Positions 40,370 to 51,765 are shown, counted from the stretch's first letter. The stretch: 64,000 nt of DNA from Macrotrachela quadricornifera (GCA_022393335.1 JAJEKB010021191.1:85264-149263); one strand, 5' to 3'. The notes: a model not told the origin generated them from the letters alone. A program made the numbers and translations.

Positions 40370-43349
40370 CCCACATCCAAATCCTAGTCATTCACTTATT
40401 ATTCCTACGAATAGTCTAACAAAAGCTGAAGATAACATCCTGAAAGCAGTACTGAAAGAATGGACAAGTACACCCAGTCTCAATTCTTTACTAGATAACT
40501 GGTCCGATTATCGTGACAAATCAAATGCACTGATGAACGCTTGTCAAACCATCTCTCTTCTTCTTGTAAATGTAGCAAGCTTAAAGCGTTATCTAATCGA
40601 AACTTATAGTCTAATCGAATCCACCTCATCTCCGATTATTATTCTTAATGGAACGTATCATGATCATGAAACGACGCAACGATTCTCATCTCACTTCTTC
40701 AATTACAATGTCTTTACCTCAAAAGGAAAAAATGCATTCGGTGACGTGCTCATTGCTGTACACAAATCAATTCAATGTCGTCGTCTTGATGAATTTAATC
40801 ATGTGGACAATTTGATTGTTCTCGAACTCGGTTCAAGTAATGATGTTTTCCAATTAGTAACCTGCTATTCACCACCCGATGAAAAAATCCCGTTTGTAAT
40901 CTTCGATCGTATTCTTCAGAGCAATCCTAACACTATTTTTACTGGCGACCTAAATGCTAAACATAAACCATGGTCTAAATCAATAGAGAACCAAAAAGGC
41001 TATTCCTTGTTCAATTGGTTATCTTCATCTGACATTCATTCATCTTTGGAAATTATAAATAAACACGCAGCCACCTCTACACGTTCAAAAGCAACTATTG
41101 ACCTAATTATTGCTCCTTCAAATTTAGCATCACCTTCGTTTTCTGTTCTTCAATCCATAGGCAGCGATCACTATCCAGTATTATGGAAACCCACAATAAA
41201 AATTTTTTCTTCTCATCAAAAATTTCCAATCAAAAGAACAAGTTGGAAAGCTCTCGATCTCTTCATAACAGCTGTTGGAAACTACTGGCAGGAACTAGCG
41301 GAGCAAATGTCCCATTCAACGACATTCTTCTCACTATACGAACGTTTTCTATCCCTCTGTCAAGCTCGTTTCACCGTTGTCACTCATCGTCAATCGTTTA
41401 GACCATCTCTTCCACTCCACATCATTCAAATGATCGATCAAAAACGAAAGTATCTTCAAGCTTTTCGACGCACTCGCCACCCATTCTTCTCGGTGATGCT
41501 ACACTACTTGTCGAAACTGGTTCATAAGGTCCTATTCCTGCACAAAAGACAATCCTGGTTGAAGTACTGCAATTCACTGAACGATTGCAATACAAATCTG
41601 TTCTGGAAAAAGATTAAACGGCATTTTAAATCTGGCGCAGCCCCCATCGATGGTTTTAAGGTCAACAACAATATCATTGTTGATCCAGTTGAGATGTGTA
41701 CGATTGCCAAGACTCATTATGAAGCTCAATTCGCTAGTCATCCCCTCGATTACTCCGTAATTGAAGCTGAAGCAGAAAATATCAATATCACAATTGAAAA
41801 TTTCTTGAATAATAATCAACCCCCACCTATTATTATCAAGTACTCGGATCTAAAACGTTCGATCATTTCACTCAAAAACAAAAACTCCACCGGTATAGAT
41901 GGTGTTTCAAACAGAATGATAAAAGCCCTTCCAACGAATCACCTATCTTTTATCCTCAAATGTTTCAACAATTTCATTTTGTCGCGTCAAACTCCTCCTC
42001 AATGGCACACAGCGAAAGTGATTTTGCTTTCCAAAACAAAATCAAAATTAATACCTATTGAAGAAACGAGGCCAATTTCTCTCCTTCCGTGCTTTTCTAA
42101 ATTATTTGAAAAATGTTTCCTTATCTACTTCCGTCAATGGATCAACAATCAAGGCGTACTGCCTGAAGAACAAAGTGGTTTCCGTCCTGGCCACAATATG
42201 GCTGTACGGTTAGTGGCAATTGTGGACCAGATTGGTCAAAGTCTTTCGAAACACACAGCTGCCGGTGGCCTATTCGTTGACTTCAAAACTGCTTTTAACC
42301 AATTATGGTTTAACGGTCTATGGCTTAAGTTAACTAAATTAAATTGTCCTATTGAATTAATTTCCTGGTTGCGACATTATCTATATAGTCGGCAAGCGTT
42401 CATCGAAATCAAATCATCTAAATCCGCTGTGTTTAATCTAGCGAAAGGAGTCCCACAAGGTAGTGTGGTTGGTCCTGTCTTATTCATAGTATACCATTAC
42501 GATCTGATAGAATCGCTAGCAACGGCTCAATGGAAACATCTTTTTGCGGACGACTTGTCAATATTGTTTGCACCTGATTCATCGCTAGCTCCGGCAAACA
42601 TGATCAAGGATATCGTTGAACAAATCAAGCAGGTCCTGAATCGACTTATGGACTATTCAAAATGCTGGAAACAACCGGTTAATTTTAACAAAACCTATTG
42701 GTTGTTATTCAATAGACAAGTTTTCCCACAGCTACCAGATATTGTCTGTCAAGGCCACACCATCGACCATGTAAAAAGTTTTAAATATTTAGGAACAATT
42801 CTTGACGAGAAACTATCGTTTAATTCACATATCGATTACATCAAATCGAAAATCAACTCGAACTTGATGATATTCAAACGATTATCGTCGACTAGATTAA
42901 CCTGGGAAAAAACAAACTACAAATTGTTCAACGCTTATATACGTCCCTATTACCAATCGCTGCTTAATGTATTCCCGATCTTATCAGATGGCAAGAAATG
43001 TCAATTAGAAGGTCTAAATCGAAAAATCTATCGAATTATCCATAACTGGCATGACGCCAGGAATGTTGAAGTGACGAATATGACCAAATATCGTTCAATA
43101 GCCGAACTGACTGCAGTTCATTGGAATAAACTTACTGACACGATTACAAGAACTAATCCTAGTGTCATACAAGATTATCTACAACATAAAATGGCAATTA
43201 TTTACCTCGATGAATACATAAATAATCCAGACCTAGCCAGAGAAAGAACAACCATCTTCGAAAGAGGTCCAATCATTAAATATACTCGAGATTTAATTTC
43301 GGGAGATCGAATGTCTCTCTTCGACTACACACTTTCGTTTCCCCCTTAA
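40344..43349 (+). CDS. LINE ORF2: endonuclease-reverse transcriptase
   Basis: This 1,001-residue polyprotein drives target-primed reverse transcription. Residues about 60-285 form an APE-type endonuclease (NGTYHDHE, TGDLNAKHKPW near 201, then SDHYPVLW near 274). Residues about 560-830 form the reverse transcriptase, with RPISLLPCFSKLFEK, EEQSGFRPGHN, VDFKTAFNQLW, GVPQGSVVGPVLF and the catalytic FADDL near 734. The C-terminal third is thumb-like and has no clear RNase H. All catalytic motifs are present and the frame is unbroken, so the copy could be young. The frame overlaps ORF1 by 26 bp. Confidence 0.9.
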   Translation: MNPSARNFNPHPNPSHSLIIPTNSLTKAEDNILKAVLKEWTSTPSLNSLLDNWSDYRDKSNALMNACQTISLLLVNVASLKRYLIETYSLIESTSSPIIILNGTYHDHETTQRFSSHFFNYNVFTSKGKNAFGDVLIAVHKSIQCRRLDEFNHVDNLIVLELGSSNDVFQLVTCYSPPDEKIPFVIFDRILQSNPNTIFTGDLNAKHKPWSKSIENQKGYSLFNWLSSSDIHSSLEIINKHAATSTRSKATIDLIIAPSNLASPSFSVLQSIGSDHYPVLWKPTIKIFSSHQKFPIKRTSWKALDLFITAVGNYWQELAEQMSHSTTFFSLYERFLSLCQARFTVVTHRQSFRPSLPLHIIQMIDQKRKYLQAFRRTRHPFFSVMLHYLSKLVHKVLFLHKRQSWLKYCNSLNDCNTNLFWKKIKRHFKSGAAPIDGFKVNNNIIVDPVEMCTIAKTHYEAQFASHPLDYSVIEAEAENINITIENFLNNNQPPPIIIKYSDLKRSIISLKNKNSTGIDGVSNRMIKALPTNHLSFILKCFNNFILSRQTPPQWHTAKVILLSKTKSKLIPIEETRPISLLPCFSKLFEKCFLIYFRQWINNQGVLPEEQSGFRPGHNMAVRLVAIVDQIGQSLSKHTAAGGLFVDFKTAFNQLWFNGLWLKLTKLNCPIELISWLRHYLYSRQAFIEIKSSKSAVFNLAKGVPQGSVVGPVLFIVYHYDLIESLATAQWKHLFADDLSILFAPDSSLAPANMIKDIVEQIKQVLNRLMDYSKCWKQPVNFNKTYWLLFNRQVFPQLPDIVCQGHTIDHVKSFKYLGTILDEKLSFNSHIDYIKSKINSNLMIFKRLSSTRLTWEKTNYKLFNAYIRPYYQSLLNVFPILSDGKKCQLEGLNRKIYRIIHNWHDARNVEVTNMTKYRSIAELTAVHWNKLTDTITRTNPSVIQDYLQHKMAIIYLDEYINNPDLARERTTIFERGPIIKYTRDLISGDRMSLFDYTLSFPP

Positions 43350-43663
43350 CCACGCCCGAAAAATCAGTTATTGCTTTTCTTGATGTTGTCTTCACAGAGC
43401 CTCAACTGCTATTCTGAACTATTAACCACTATACAAGAAATTATGAAATTATGAGTGTTATGTAGCATGATATTAACGTCTTCTTTCACTTTCTCCTCAT
43501 TCTTTTTTGATATCATCTCTTGATCCTTTCACTTGGTTGTCTTTCCTGTTTTTTGTTTTCATTTTTTGTCAGTTTGACCACTCTTCTTTATTACTTCAAT
43601 TTGGTTTTTTTTTCAGGCTACAGGAGCGAGTTCGCTCATAGCCATGGGATATTGCCATCCCCC

Positions 43664-43669
43664 TTAATA
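43664..43669 (+). promoter_or_regulatory. polyadenylation signal of the LINE
   Basis: The AATAAA lies about 19 bp before the A-run that ends the element. Confidence 0.7.
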
Positions 43670-43690
43670 AAGAGCACTATTGAAAAAAAA

Positions 43691-43706
43691 AAAATCATCA
43701 CCATCT
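43691..43706. repeat. LINE target-site duplication, right copy
   Basis: AAAATCATCACCATCT directly follows the poly-A run and precedes the interrupted integrase sequence. Confidence 0.85.
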
Positions 43707-43835
43707 GGTTGTACCATTCAGATTTGAATAAATATTTATCTTGCTTTTTTGGATTGAGTGTATCGATATATATGCTAATACCTTCGTGTAGAAAGCTTGT
43801 TCCATTGTTATTGATACAGATGTATTTTAAGAATG
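43707..43835 (-). pseudogene. integrase/transposase, N-terminal part beyond the LINE
   Basis: On the minus strand the frame includes FLHEGISIYIDTLNPKK and runs directly into the target site of the LINE. Removing the LINE and one copy of its duplication restores an uninterrupted frame into 38751. The frame meets a stop near 43837, so the true N-terminus lies further upstream in another frame or exon. Confidence 0.65.
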
Positions 43836-44192
43836 ATTAAATTGTTGGTAAGAGTGACTATTTAGGATCAACTAACCAGTATATAGAGATGCATCTGCTA
43901 ACTACATTCAGTTATATATCTTTATTGTTGCAACGCTAACAACTATTTATAGGGAGCGAAATCATATGTTAAAAGAGAATATTATAATAGTTATAGGGAA
44001 AATATCTTCTAAATATGTCATATAGAAGTGACAGAAAGGGAAAAAAACATGTTACATTTAATATCTGATACACACTATTTCCACTTAATTATACTTTCCA
44101 AAATTCCAGCTATACAAAAATTTTATGTAATAACAGTTATATTTTGATTTACCACTCTATAATATTACTGCTAATACACGTTTCAATTTTTC

Positions 44193-44238
44193 CTAGGACA
44201 ATTTTAAATTCAACTGCGTTTTAATCTACCCTGCGACA
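44193..44238. repeat. right terminal inverted repeat of the Ginger-like element
   Basis: Its reverse complement begins TGTCGCAGGGTAGATTAAAA, matching the left end. The match continues to the shared TTGTCCTAGGAAAAA. Confidence 0.8.
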
Positions 44239-44734
44239 TATATATAAGAAGGCAAAAGAATGCACTCGAAGTGGTTAGAAAGTGAAAGAATTTTTTGATA
44301 GCCAAAAATGACTGAATAGAAAGAGAGAGAACGAATTAGAATATACGGGAAAGAACGAGAAAATAAGGGATCTGCACTATGAGTGCATAACAATGCAACA
44401 AAAAGAACTATCATTATTTTATTTTTTTGTACAGCACTACATCATCATTTACTAACAGTAATAAGTCGTGAAGCACATTTGATTGAAATGTGCTCAAACA
44501 TATTGCATGTGTCGTTGTGTATGTTAATATGACTATTTGAACTTTAAATAATCTTGATTTCTTGACAAAAATCTGACAACTTATCTAAGACAAGAAATCT
44601 ATCCCTAAAATCGATTAATTTTTCTCATTTGAGATTTATGGGCAAAAACAGAACATACTACAAGAATTAGCTCGTTGAGCTCTACAAACTGGTATATATT
44701 TCATTCAAAATTGAGACTCACACTTGGGGATGTT
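44239..44734. other. non-coding spacer
   Basis: No gene or repeat was recognised between the Ginger-like element and the RTE fragment. Confidence 0.4.
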
Positions 44735-45456
44735 CCCTTGTAACACAGCTGCCGAACAAGTTGGACTGGTGTTAAATATAAATAAAACTAAAATTATGGT
44801 TTTCGAAGACAGGAATATTGCAAGTTAGATCGATATAGCAGGTAGAGTCATCGAAAACGTAGAAAAATTTGAATACCTGAGAAGTCTGCTGGCAAGGGAT
44901 AACAACTGCTCAGAGAAAATTAAAAGGAAAGTAGGAAAAGCGACAGGTGCATTGACTTCATTGGAACATATTTCGAACAGCACACAACTGAAGCTTAAGA
45001 ATAAACTCAGCATTTTAACAACATGTATTTTCAGTGTCCTACTATACGCGTCAAAGACGTGGATCCTGAAAGAAGTAGACAGGAAAAAACTATTGGCTTT
45101 TGAAATGAAATGCTACCGGCGGACTCTAAAAATTAGTTGGCGGGATATGATTCAAAATGAAGATATCAGGAAAATGATACCGAACGAAGAGAAAACTAAG
45201 GTTATTTGGTCACATCTGCCGAATGGACGACACTAGATTAATCAAACACGTTGTTTTTTCTCAAATGGATGACAAATCTAGACAAGGACGTTCATGCAGA
45301 GAACAGCTCGATAACATAACCGAATGGTGTCAACGTAGTGGACAAGATCTGTTACATCTTGCACAAGGCCGACAGACATGGAAAAATCTAATCTTGTAAA
45401 TGGTTAGAGTCAACGGGCGCTAAAAACCTATAGGACATGATGATGATGATGATGAC
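44735..45456 (+). pseudogene. 5'-truncated RTE-like LINE, reverse-transcriptase C-terminus
   Basis: The plus strand encodes the typical end of an RTE-class reverse transcriptase: NKTKIMVF, a region with EKFEYL, then FSVLLYASKTWILKEVDRKK, MKCYRRTLKISW and finally HICRMDD with TEWCQ. A TAG stop at 44826 and a frameshift near 45210 break the frame. The fragment ends in a (GAT)n tail at 45437-45455, as RTE elements often end in simple repeats. The catalytic palm and endonuclease are absent, so it is a dead-on-arrival copy. Confidence 0.75.
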
Positions 45457-45561
45457 TATTGTAAGGAAAAAACATAATGTTGTTCGAACCATATGAAGCA
45501 TCATTCCCACAAATCCCATAATCGCTCAGAACAACATCATGTTTTGTCTTTATAATAATGG
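45457..45561. mobile_element. small fold-back repeat, relative of the 51430-51765 element
   Basis: The left arm TATTGTAAGGAAAAAACATA continues into ATGTTGTTCGAAC and pairs imperfectly with the right arm ending at 45561. The same words (GTAAGGATAAAGCATAATG) occur in the arms of the larger element at 51.4-51.8 kb. Confidence 0.5.
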
Positions 45562-48370
45562 AGAAAACTTCTCTTAAATCATTTTATACCGAAACTTAAA
45601 AATCAAGTATCTTCTTCTAGGGAATCCAAGGGCTGCTAATATTTTAACCTTGTTAGTTTGGGGATGAGAGTTTTCGTTTTACCCAAATTTATGCTATTTT
45701 TCTCACAGGCAGTTCAAACATCTCCATGGTTCACATCTTCGGTGGTCTATGCTATAATTCAATCGCGGTAATGATCGAACGATTCTGTTATCCTCTATGA
45801 TGGGAGATTCTCTTACAAGCTGACAAGCGTATCATCAGAACACTAGTTTTACGACAAAAAATTGAGTAGTGGAGAAATGGTATTTTGGCATTGGAAAAAT
45901 TCTGTAAGATTACTGTTGTGACCATATAATTGTGGAAAATAACATAAAAATACAAGTAATAGCTAGAATAAAAGCAATAGAGTCCCAATTGTTTTTTCAA
46001 ACAAAATAAAAGTATTTTTCGAAAATAACGATTTTCTTATCAATATAGGCCGATTCTAATGTGGTAAATGAGTTTTATAAATCGTTCATAAATAGTAGAA
46101 AAAATGTTTGCTACTATAAAAAAATCCGATTGAAAAACTTCGACATACTATATATGAATTGATATTTCTTGACTTCTTCTGAAGTTTTCAGTCTGTGTGT
46201 ATAAAAGGTCGTTAGCTTTGAAAAAAAGACTTGCCTTGATCGAAATACATTGAATCAAAATAGAATCACCAGTGGCTTATTGGCTATTAAATATAGTATA
46301 TGGTGCTGAGAATGTGCTTAAATAGTATTAGAATTCTGGGAACCATTGCTGCGCATTTTATTCTCCTTTATGAAGACTGATGATACCAGATCAACTAGTT
46401 TTAAAGTGTTAAATATGTCTATTATGTAGATGGTCTAATCCTTTTAGCGTAAGGTCCTATAGTTATAATAAGGTCACAGCTTTCACGAATTGTGCTACAA
46501 GATGCTGAAATAGTGCGATGATCATGTATAATATCAGCCAGATGATAACAGAACAAAAGACATGCTCAGGCAAAATAGACGACAACTATATGTACTCTTT
46601 CAATCCAGAGAAGCGAAGTCAAAAGGAAGGAGAAGAAATGTGAGGATGATGGGAGAAGACAAGCAAAATATGTAAGAGATACGATGGAGGTGGAAGAAAT
46701 GTATGGAGGATGAAAGATGTATGGGAAGAAGAACGAAATATGAGAGGAGTGTGAGTGAAAATAGACAAATATGAGAGAAAGGGAATGTATCATGGCTAAT
46801 GGACAAACTAGTTTTTCATCGTTTTCTGCGAAAATTCTGTCTGTTTTTTTTCATAGATAGTAGGCTCTGTGCATTATATTTCTCGGTGAAAACTAGGAAT
46901 GTATGTATTTTGTCAAAATGTGAGGTGCTAATTCTATAGTCGGGTTCTTTAAAAATGCTAACCATCGTTGTTTGAAAAACTCTTCAGTGTGGATAACTAT
47001 CGAGGTTGGGTTTCAGTTATTTGATAGAGAGACACGGGAATATCTATTGATATGAGATTCATTAGCTTTCATAGAGACTTAGGCCTAAATTTACACAAAA
47101 ATATAGCTTGGAGGGGTATCCTATCTATAATAGAATTTTCAGCTTTTTCTGCCATTATCTTGAATATAATAGTTCATTAAAATTCTAAGATTCTGGGGCA
47201 AAAGCAGTATCCTCAAGCAACATTTTTGTATAATTCAAGCCTAAGTCTATGAAACTTAATGAAAAGACGTTAGAAAAATATATCAATTAAATATCTATTA
47301 TAAAAAAACTTTTTTGGTCCTGATGAATCTCATACAGATAGTTACTTCCCACGCCGCTATATCGAATGGCTAAAACTTGAACTCGATAACTATTCGTATT
47401 GGGGAGTTACTCAAAGATTGACGGTTGGCATCTCAAAAGAAGCTGTTAGTGTAATCTCTGTAGGATTAAAATATAAAACACGATATACTTGTTATTACAA
47501 GTCTTCTAAAAATGTTTGTCTTTTTTGTTTATATCAAAGTATACTTTGGCATTATTCCTTATTTGACAGTAGAGAACTTCAATGAAGAAACACTCAATAG
47601 ATATTTTTAATAGGCTTGAGCCAAACATGACTTCACATAGTCCGTTGAAGCGTCAGTCGCAGACTCTAATGATCTGCAGACTATGTTTCTTATGTACTGT
47701 GATGGTGCCGAGAGCCCTTCTGCCATAGTCTATGACGGGTGGTTAATTAATGAAGATGTCTGTGATAGTGAGCCTTAGAACATGTGTCACTAATGGCCCG
47801 CTATGCTCTTTAATGCCAAGTCGATCACGATATGTACCATTTTCATAATGATAACTGTCAATCGCGCTCTGTGAAAGGATCTGAGCTAAATGCAAAATTT
47901 TACTCTTATATACTTTATCTTCTGTCATATTCTGACATGGTAAATTTCTAGTATGGGTATTTTACAAGCAATACCAGGGGCTACCGCTAGTATATACTAT
48001 TTACTGTACAATGGGACTATACTAGACTCGTCAACTATGCTGTTAAAACATGTGTATTTACCTAGTCACTCTCAGTTTGGGTAGCCGAACAACATAAAAT
48101 GACTTCACTATCATATTGCTGAGTCTAGCTCTGCTTCTTTGTGTAGTTATGTACCGAAAGACGTTGCCCAATGATTTTCCAACTTTTTCAATGATTTTAT
48201 ATCGATAACTTCTGTGTTCAAACTCTTCAACTAGAAGACACAATTAGGCAAATTTGAATAATATAATTCAAAAATATTTAGTCCATGTTTTACTTTATTT
48301 TCTGAATTATTGCATACATGTGACACATTCTCACCAGTATGTTCACTCCAGTTCCCATGACGAAATCCTG
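45562..48370. other. no supported gene; purine-rich tract at 46605-46790
   Basis: Short frames here show no motifs. From 46605 to 46790 the plus strand is almost all purine (AAGGAAGGAGAAGAAATG and similar) for about 185 bp, which produces long pyrimidine-rich pseudo-frames on the minus strand. A slightly GC-richer patch at 47630-47930 has no recognised content. Confidence 0.45.
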
Positions 48371-48376
48371 CTGGAA

Positions 48377-48845
48377 TTGTATACATTACGGCTTCTACAA
48401 TGTTCTTGACGCAGCGGGCTTCTTGTTGTCTCTCAATTTGAACAATCCATCCTTCTAGGATTGTATGCATTGCGGTTTCTGCAATGTTCTTGACACAACA
48501 GGTTTCTTGTTGTGTCTCAATTTGAACAATCCATCGTTCGAGGATTGTATACATTGCGGTATCTGCAATGTTTTTGACACAACGGGTTTCTTGTTGTGTC
48601 TCAATTTGAACAATCCATCGTTCGAGGATTGTATGCATTGCGGTATCTGCAATGTTCTTGACACAACGGGTTTCTTGTTGTGTCTCAATTTGAACAATCC
48701 ATCGTTCGAGGATTGTATNNNNNNNNNNTTCTTGTTGTGTCTCAATTTGAACAATCCATCGTTCGAGGATTGTATACATTGCGGCTTCTGCAATGTTTTT
48801 GACACAACGGGTTTCTTGTTATGTCTCAATTTGAATAATCCATGG
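48377..48845. repeat. 84-bp minisatellite
   Basis: About five and a half units with the words TGTGTCTCAATTTGAACAAT, CGTTCGAGGATTGTATACAT and GCAATGTTCTTGACACAACG follow each other at 84-bp spacing. As 84 is a multiple of three, both strands stay open over the array (28-residue periodic frames), which is not evidence for a protein. An assembly gap splits it at 48719. Confidence 0.9.
48719..48728. other. 10-N assembly gap in the minisatellite
   Basis: The 47 bases on the left (48672-48718) equal the 47 on the right (48729-48775), so the copy number here is unreliable. Confidence 0.95.
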
Positions 48846-50002
48846 TTGTAGAATCGTTTTAGTCGCTTGTATACTGCACATTGGTTGTATTTACTCTCTT
48901 TCGCAACGAATATATGCACAAAATAAATGCAAAGATTTGGTTGAATGCACATAATTATACTTATGAAGGTAGGAATATACGCGAATGAGAAAAAAAACGT
49001 AAAAGGAAAGAGAGTGAGCAAGAATATTGTCGAAGCGAATAAAGTAAACAGTATGGTAGTTGGTGAAAAACACGCTTAATTGCGCGAAAAGGATTGATGT
49101 ATAAGAGAGTATGAAAGCAATATTGTTGGGTTTCATTGTCTTTTGACTTGATCTTGATATAAAATAAAAGGAGTAGAGCACTATAAGATTCAATAATATA
49201 ATGAACCATTTCTGAATTATACTCTCTGACAGAGACTCTCATCGATGCTCTAGCTGCTTACTATACATAATAATTCCTATTTCGCATTATGAGATATTGA
49301 ATTGATTATTTAGTTTTTGTAAAAAATGAATGCTATTTCATAAAGCGAATGATATGGCTATTTAGCATATACGTAATAGTAATGAAAAATAAATATGAAT
49401 GTATGGAAGATCAATAACGCGTTTTCGCTAAAACAGATATTGCCATGCTGATGAAAAAGGACTTCCAATAAAGAAAAAAATAATAATAAAGGATGTTCGA
49501 GAAGTCTTGAGCTATTGGAGAAAAATTCCTCGTTCTCTCTTTTCATAAACCAAAAAATGCTTAAACTTTGATATATAATTCCCTGTAATATGCCGAATAT
49601 TTTTCTAGATTTTCAAATCTCTGTCCTCATAAATAAAGGAGATAGATTAGTGAAAGGTGAGACGAAGAACGATTGGTACGAGAAAGCTTAGCACTGGAAA
49701 GTTAAGCACAAATAAAAAAAGTAGTATCACACTTGAAAGTTGAATTCATCTAAGAGTTCAACTGTTTAAGTATTCAATATCTTAATAGCTACAGCTTATA
49801 TAAATTCGATTCAACGATTTGAACAGTAGTTAAAAGAGAAGTACGTAAAAATTAACGGATAAAAACAAATGTATATTCACTCATTTATTCACTGTTCCAA
49901 ATTTCATTACAGCCAAAACTACGACAATTAGGAAAACATCAGCGCCAGTTAACTGGGTACCAGGGAGACTGCATATCCAGCCCGACTGATTATATATATA
50001 TA
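48846..50002. other. non-coding
   Basis: This is AT-rich sequence with overlapping short frames and no recognisable domain. Confidence 0.4.
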
Positions 50003-50006
50003 TTAA

Positions 50007-50361
50007 CTGATCTATGATTTATTAAATTATGGATCGTTTTCGTTTTATTAATATATAACAACTATCTAATTATGGCACTCTCAAGATAGCGAATGAAGAA
50101 GGAAATCGGTTTTTAGGCCATCATTTTCTTCATTATTGTAAGGGTGAAAGAGAAGCTTCTTCCAGGCGAATTATAGGGAATCTTCGAAAACCTCTAATCC
50201 TCACAGACAGCACTGCCTTTCACCTTTACAATAATGAAGAAAATGATGGCCCAAATTATTGGTTTCTTTCTCTCTTCGCTATCTTTAAAGTACCAAAACT
50301 ACACAGTTGTCATATGTTAACATAAAGAAAACGATCTATGAGTTAATCAATTATAGATCAG
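50007..50361. mobile_element. fold-back MITE flanked by TTAA
   Basis: Arms of about 155 bp (50007-50160 and 50210-50361) are reverse complements, with shared blocks CTGATCTAT at the ends and GGCCATCATTTTCTTCATTA near the centre. TTAA stands on both sides (50003-50006 and 50362-50365). This fits piggyBac-type insertion with a CTGATC terminus, or a TA-inserting element with an ACTGATC terminus; the two readings cannot be separated. Confidence 0.75.
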
Positions 50362-50664
50362 TTAAATATAAATATGTATATCCCGTTCTAGTTCTGAAGT
50401 AGCACTGGTGCATTCCTAACGGCAATGTCCTATGGTCACGATTTAGTGGCATCTTCAGCTGTCATGGTGCTCTCTGGTCACAATTTACTGAATACTTGGA
50501 AAGTTGAATACCTAAGTACTCGAAAACTTGAATCCAAATTTCAAGTAAGCTCCCATGGTTTAATTCATTTACATGCACAAAAGGTCTTAAAAATTTAAAA
50601 ATCCAATCATCAAGTTGTTTGAGAACTTTCAGAATATTTATCATAGTTTCTTAGAAACTAACGA

Positions 50665-51280
50665 AAGAATCGTCCCACATGATTAATCGTTTTTGAGTTC
50701 GAGTTCTATGCACAAGGTAGTCTCCAATCAGATATGGAAAAATCCCAAACGATAAGTTTTCATAGACCGTCGTTTCAGAGTTACAACGATTTCACTGAAA
50801 TTTTAGCTCAAAGTGCGATATACATCTACAAATTGAATGGTAGTATTTTGACCTAAAATTTTGTTCACATATAGTTGTACTTGTAGCTAGAATATCCTGA
50901 AATTTTCAGCTCGAAAAAATGTTTTCCTCACGAGATATCGAACTTTCGGATAACATGCGATTCTTATATCTTTCATGGGATATAAGTGACTTTTATAAAT
51001 TCAGTATCTTGCGAAGGAAACATTTTTTTGAGCTGAAAATTTTATGTTATTCTACCTACAAGTAGGCCTATATGTGAGAAAAATTTCAGGTCAAAATACT
51101 GTCATTCGATTTGTTGGTGTATAGCGTGCTTTGAGCTAAAATCTCAGTAAAATTACTGTAACTTTGAAAGGAAGACTAAGAATATTTATCATTTTGGAGT
51201 TTTTCATGTCTGATTGGGGTCTACCATATGCGTAGAACTCGAACTCAAAAGGGATTAACCAGTTGGGACAGTTCTCGCAC
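50665..51280. mobile_element. large fold-back element, ~270-bp arms
   Basis: The left arm (about 50671-50945) and right arm (about 50989-51273) are reverse complements at roughly 75%. Shared blocks are TTTTGAGTTCGAGTTCTA at the outer side, then ATTTTAGCTCAAAG, AGTATTTTGACCT and AAATTTTCAGCTC near the loop of about 45 bp. There is no coding capacity and no clear duplication at the ends. Confidence 0.7.
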
Positions 51281-51429
51281 AAGAAGTGATTACTAATTCT
51301 TTGTTGATTGTACATTATCAGATAGACAAAGTAGTACATATTTACATTACGTTTTACTTTTACATACTCATCCACTCTCAACGTTTCGTTGATGTTGCTA
51401 TGAATACAATAGTCGCATTGAATATCGTA

Positions 51430-51765
51430 TGGACGTGCTCAATGGTGGGGTACCCCATTAACGTTTTTTATCTATTGTAAGCATAAAACATACTATTATT
51501 CGGGTCATATGATAGAGGATCATAGATAACCTTGAATTGGCCCGAACAACACTATGTTCTATCCTTACAATAGTTGAGACAAATTGCCAGCTTATCATGT
51601 GAGATGGTAGCTTATCTCCCCTGCTGTAAGGATAAAGCATAATGTTGTTCGGGCTAATTCAAGGTTATCTATGATCCGAATATCATATGGTCCGAATAAT
51701 AGTATGTGTTACCCTTACAATAGATAAAAAACGTTAATGGGGTGCCCTACCATTGAGCACGCCCA
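51430..51765. mobile_element. fold-back MITE with TA target-site duplication
   Basis: Arms of about 140 bp are nearly perfect inverted copies: CGTGCTCAATGGTGGGG on the left faces CCCTACCATTGAGCACG on the right, with further pairing down to CTTACAATAG. The ends read TGGACGTGC and GCACGCCCA with TA on each side, as in Tc1/mariner-derived MITEs. The loop is about 50 bp. Confidence 0.8.

Larger units (their letters stand above)
38768..43694 (+). mobile_element. full-length non-LTR retrotransposon (LINE, Jockey/I-group-like)
   Basis: Two long intact ORFs, an AATAAA signal at about 43664 and a terminal A-run at 43683-43694 define the element. It is bounded by a 12-16 bp target-site duplication, TCATCACCATCT preceded by four A, at 38752-38767 and 43691-43706. 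Coding content is a zinc-knuckle ORF1 and an ORF2 with apurinic-type endonuclease plus reverse transcriptase. There is no RNase H-like domain evident at the C-terminus. Only 9 bp precede the ORF1 ATG, so the 5' UTR is very short or clipped. Confidence 0.9.
36817..44238 (-). mobile_element. Ginger-like integrase DNA transposon, split by a LINE
   Basis: Terminal inverted repeats of 46 bp (36817-36862 and 44193-44238) match at 42 of 46 positions and begin TGTCG, ending CGACA. Between them the minus strand encodes a decayed gypsy-type integrase with a Cys-rich C-terminus, the arrangement of Ginger DNA transposons (integrase plus TIRs, no reverse transcriptase). After removing the 4.9-kb LINE the element is about 2.5 kb. 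The flanks are TATATG and TATATA, too AT-rich to prove a duplication. The left TIR has a 30-bp insertion ending in a second TGTCCTAG. Confidence 0.7.

Noticed and set aside
48231..49021. Open frames of 128-188 residues with 28-residue periods
   Set aside because: They arise from the 84-bp minisatellite, overlap on both strands and read through an N gap.
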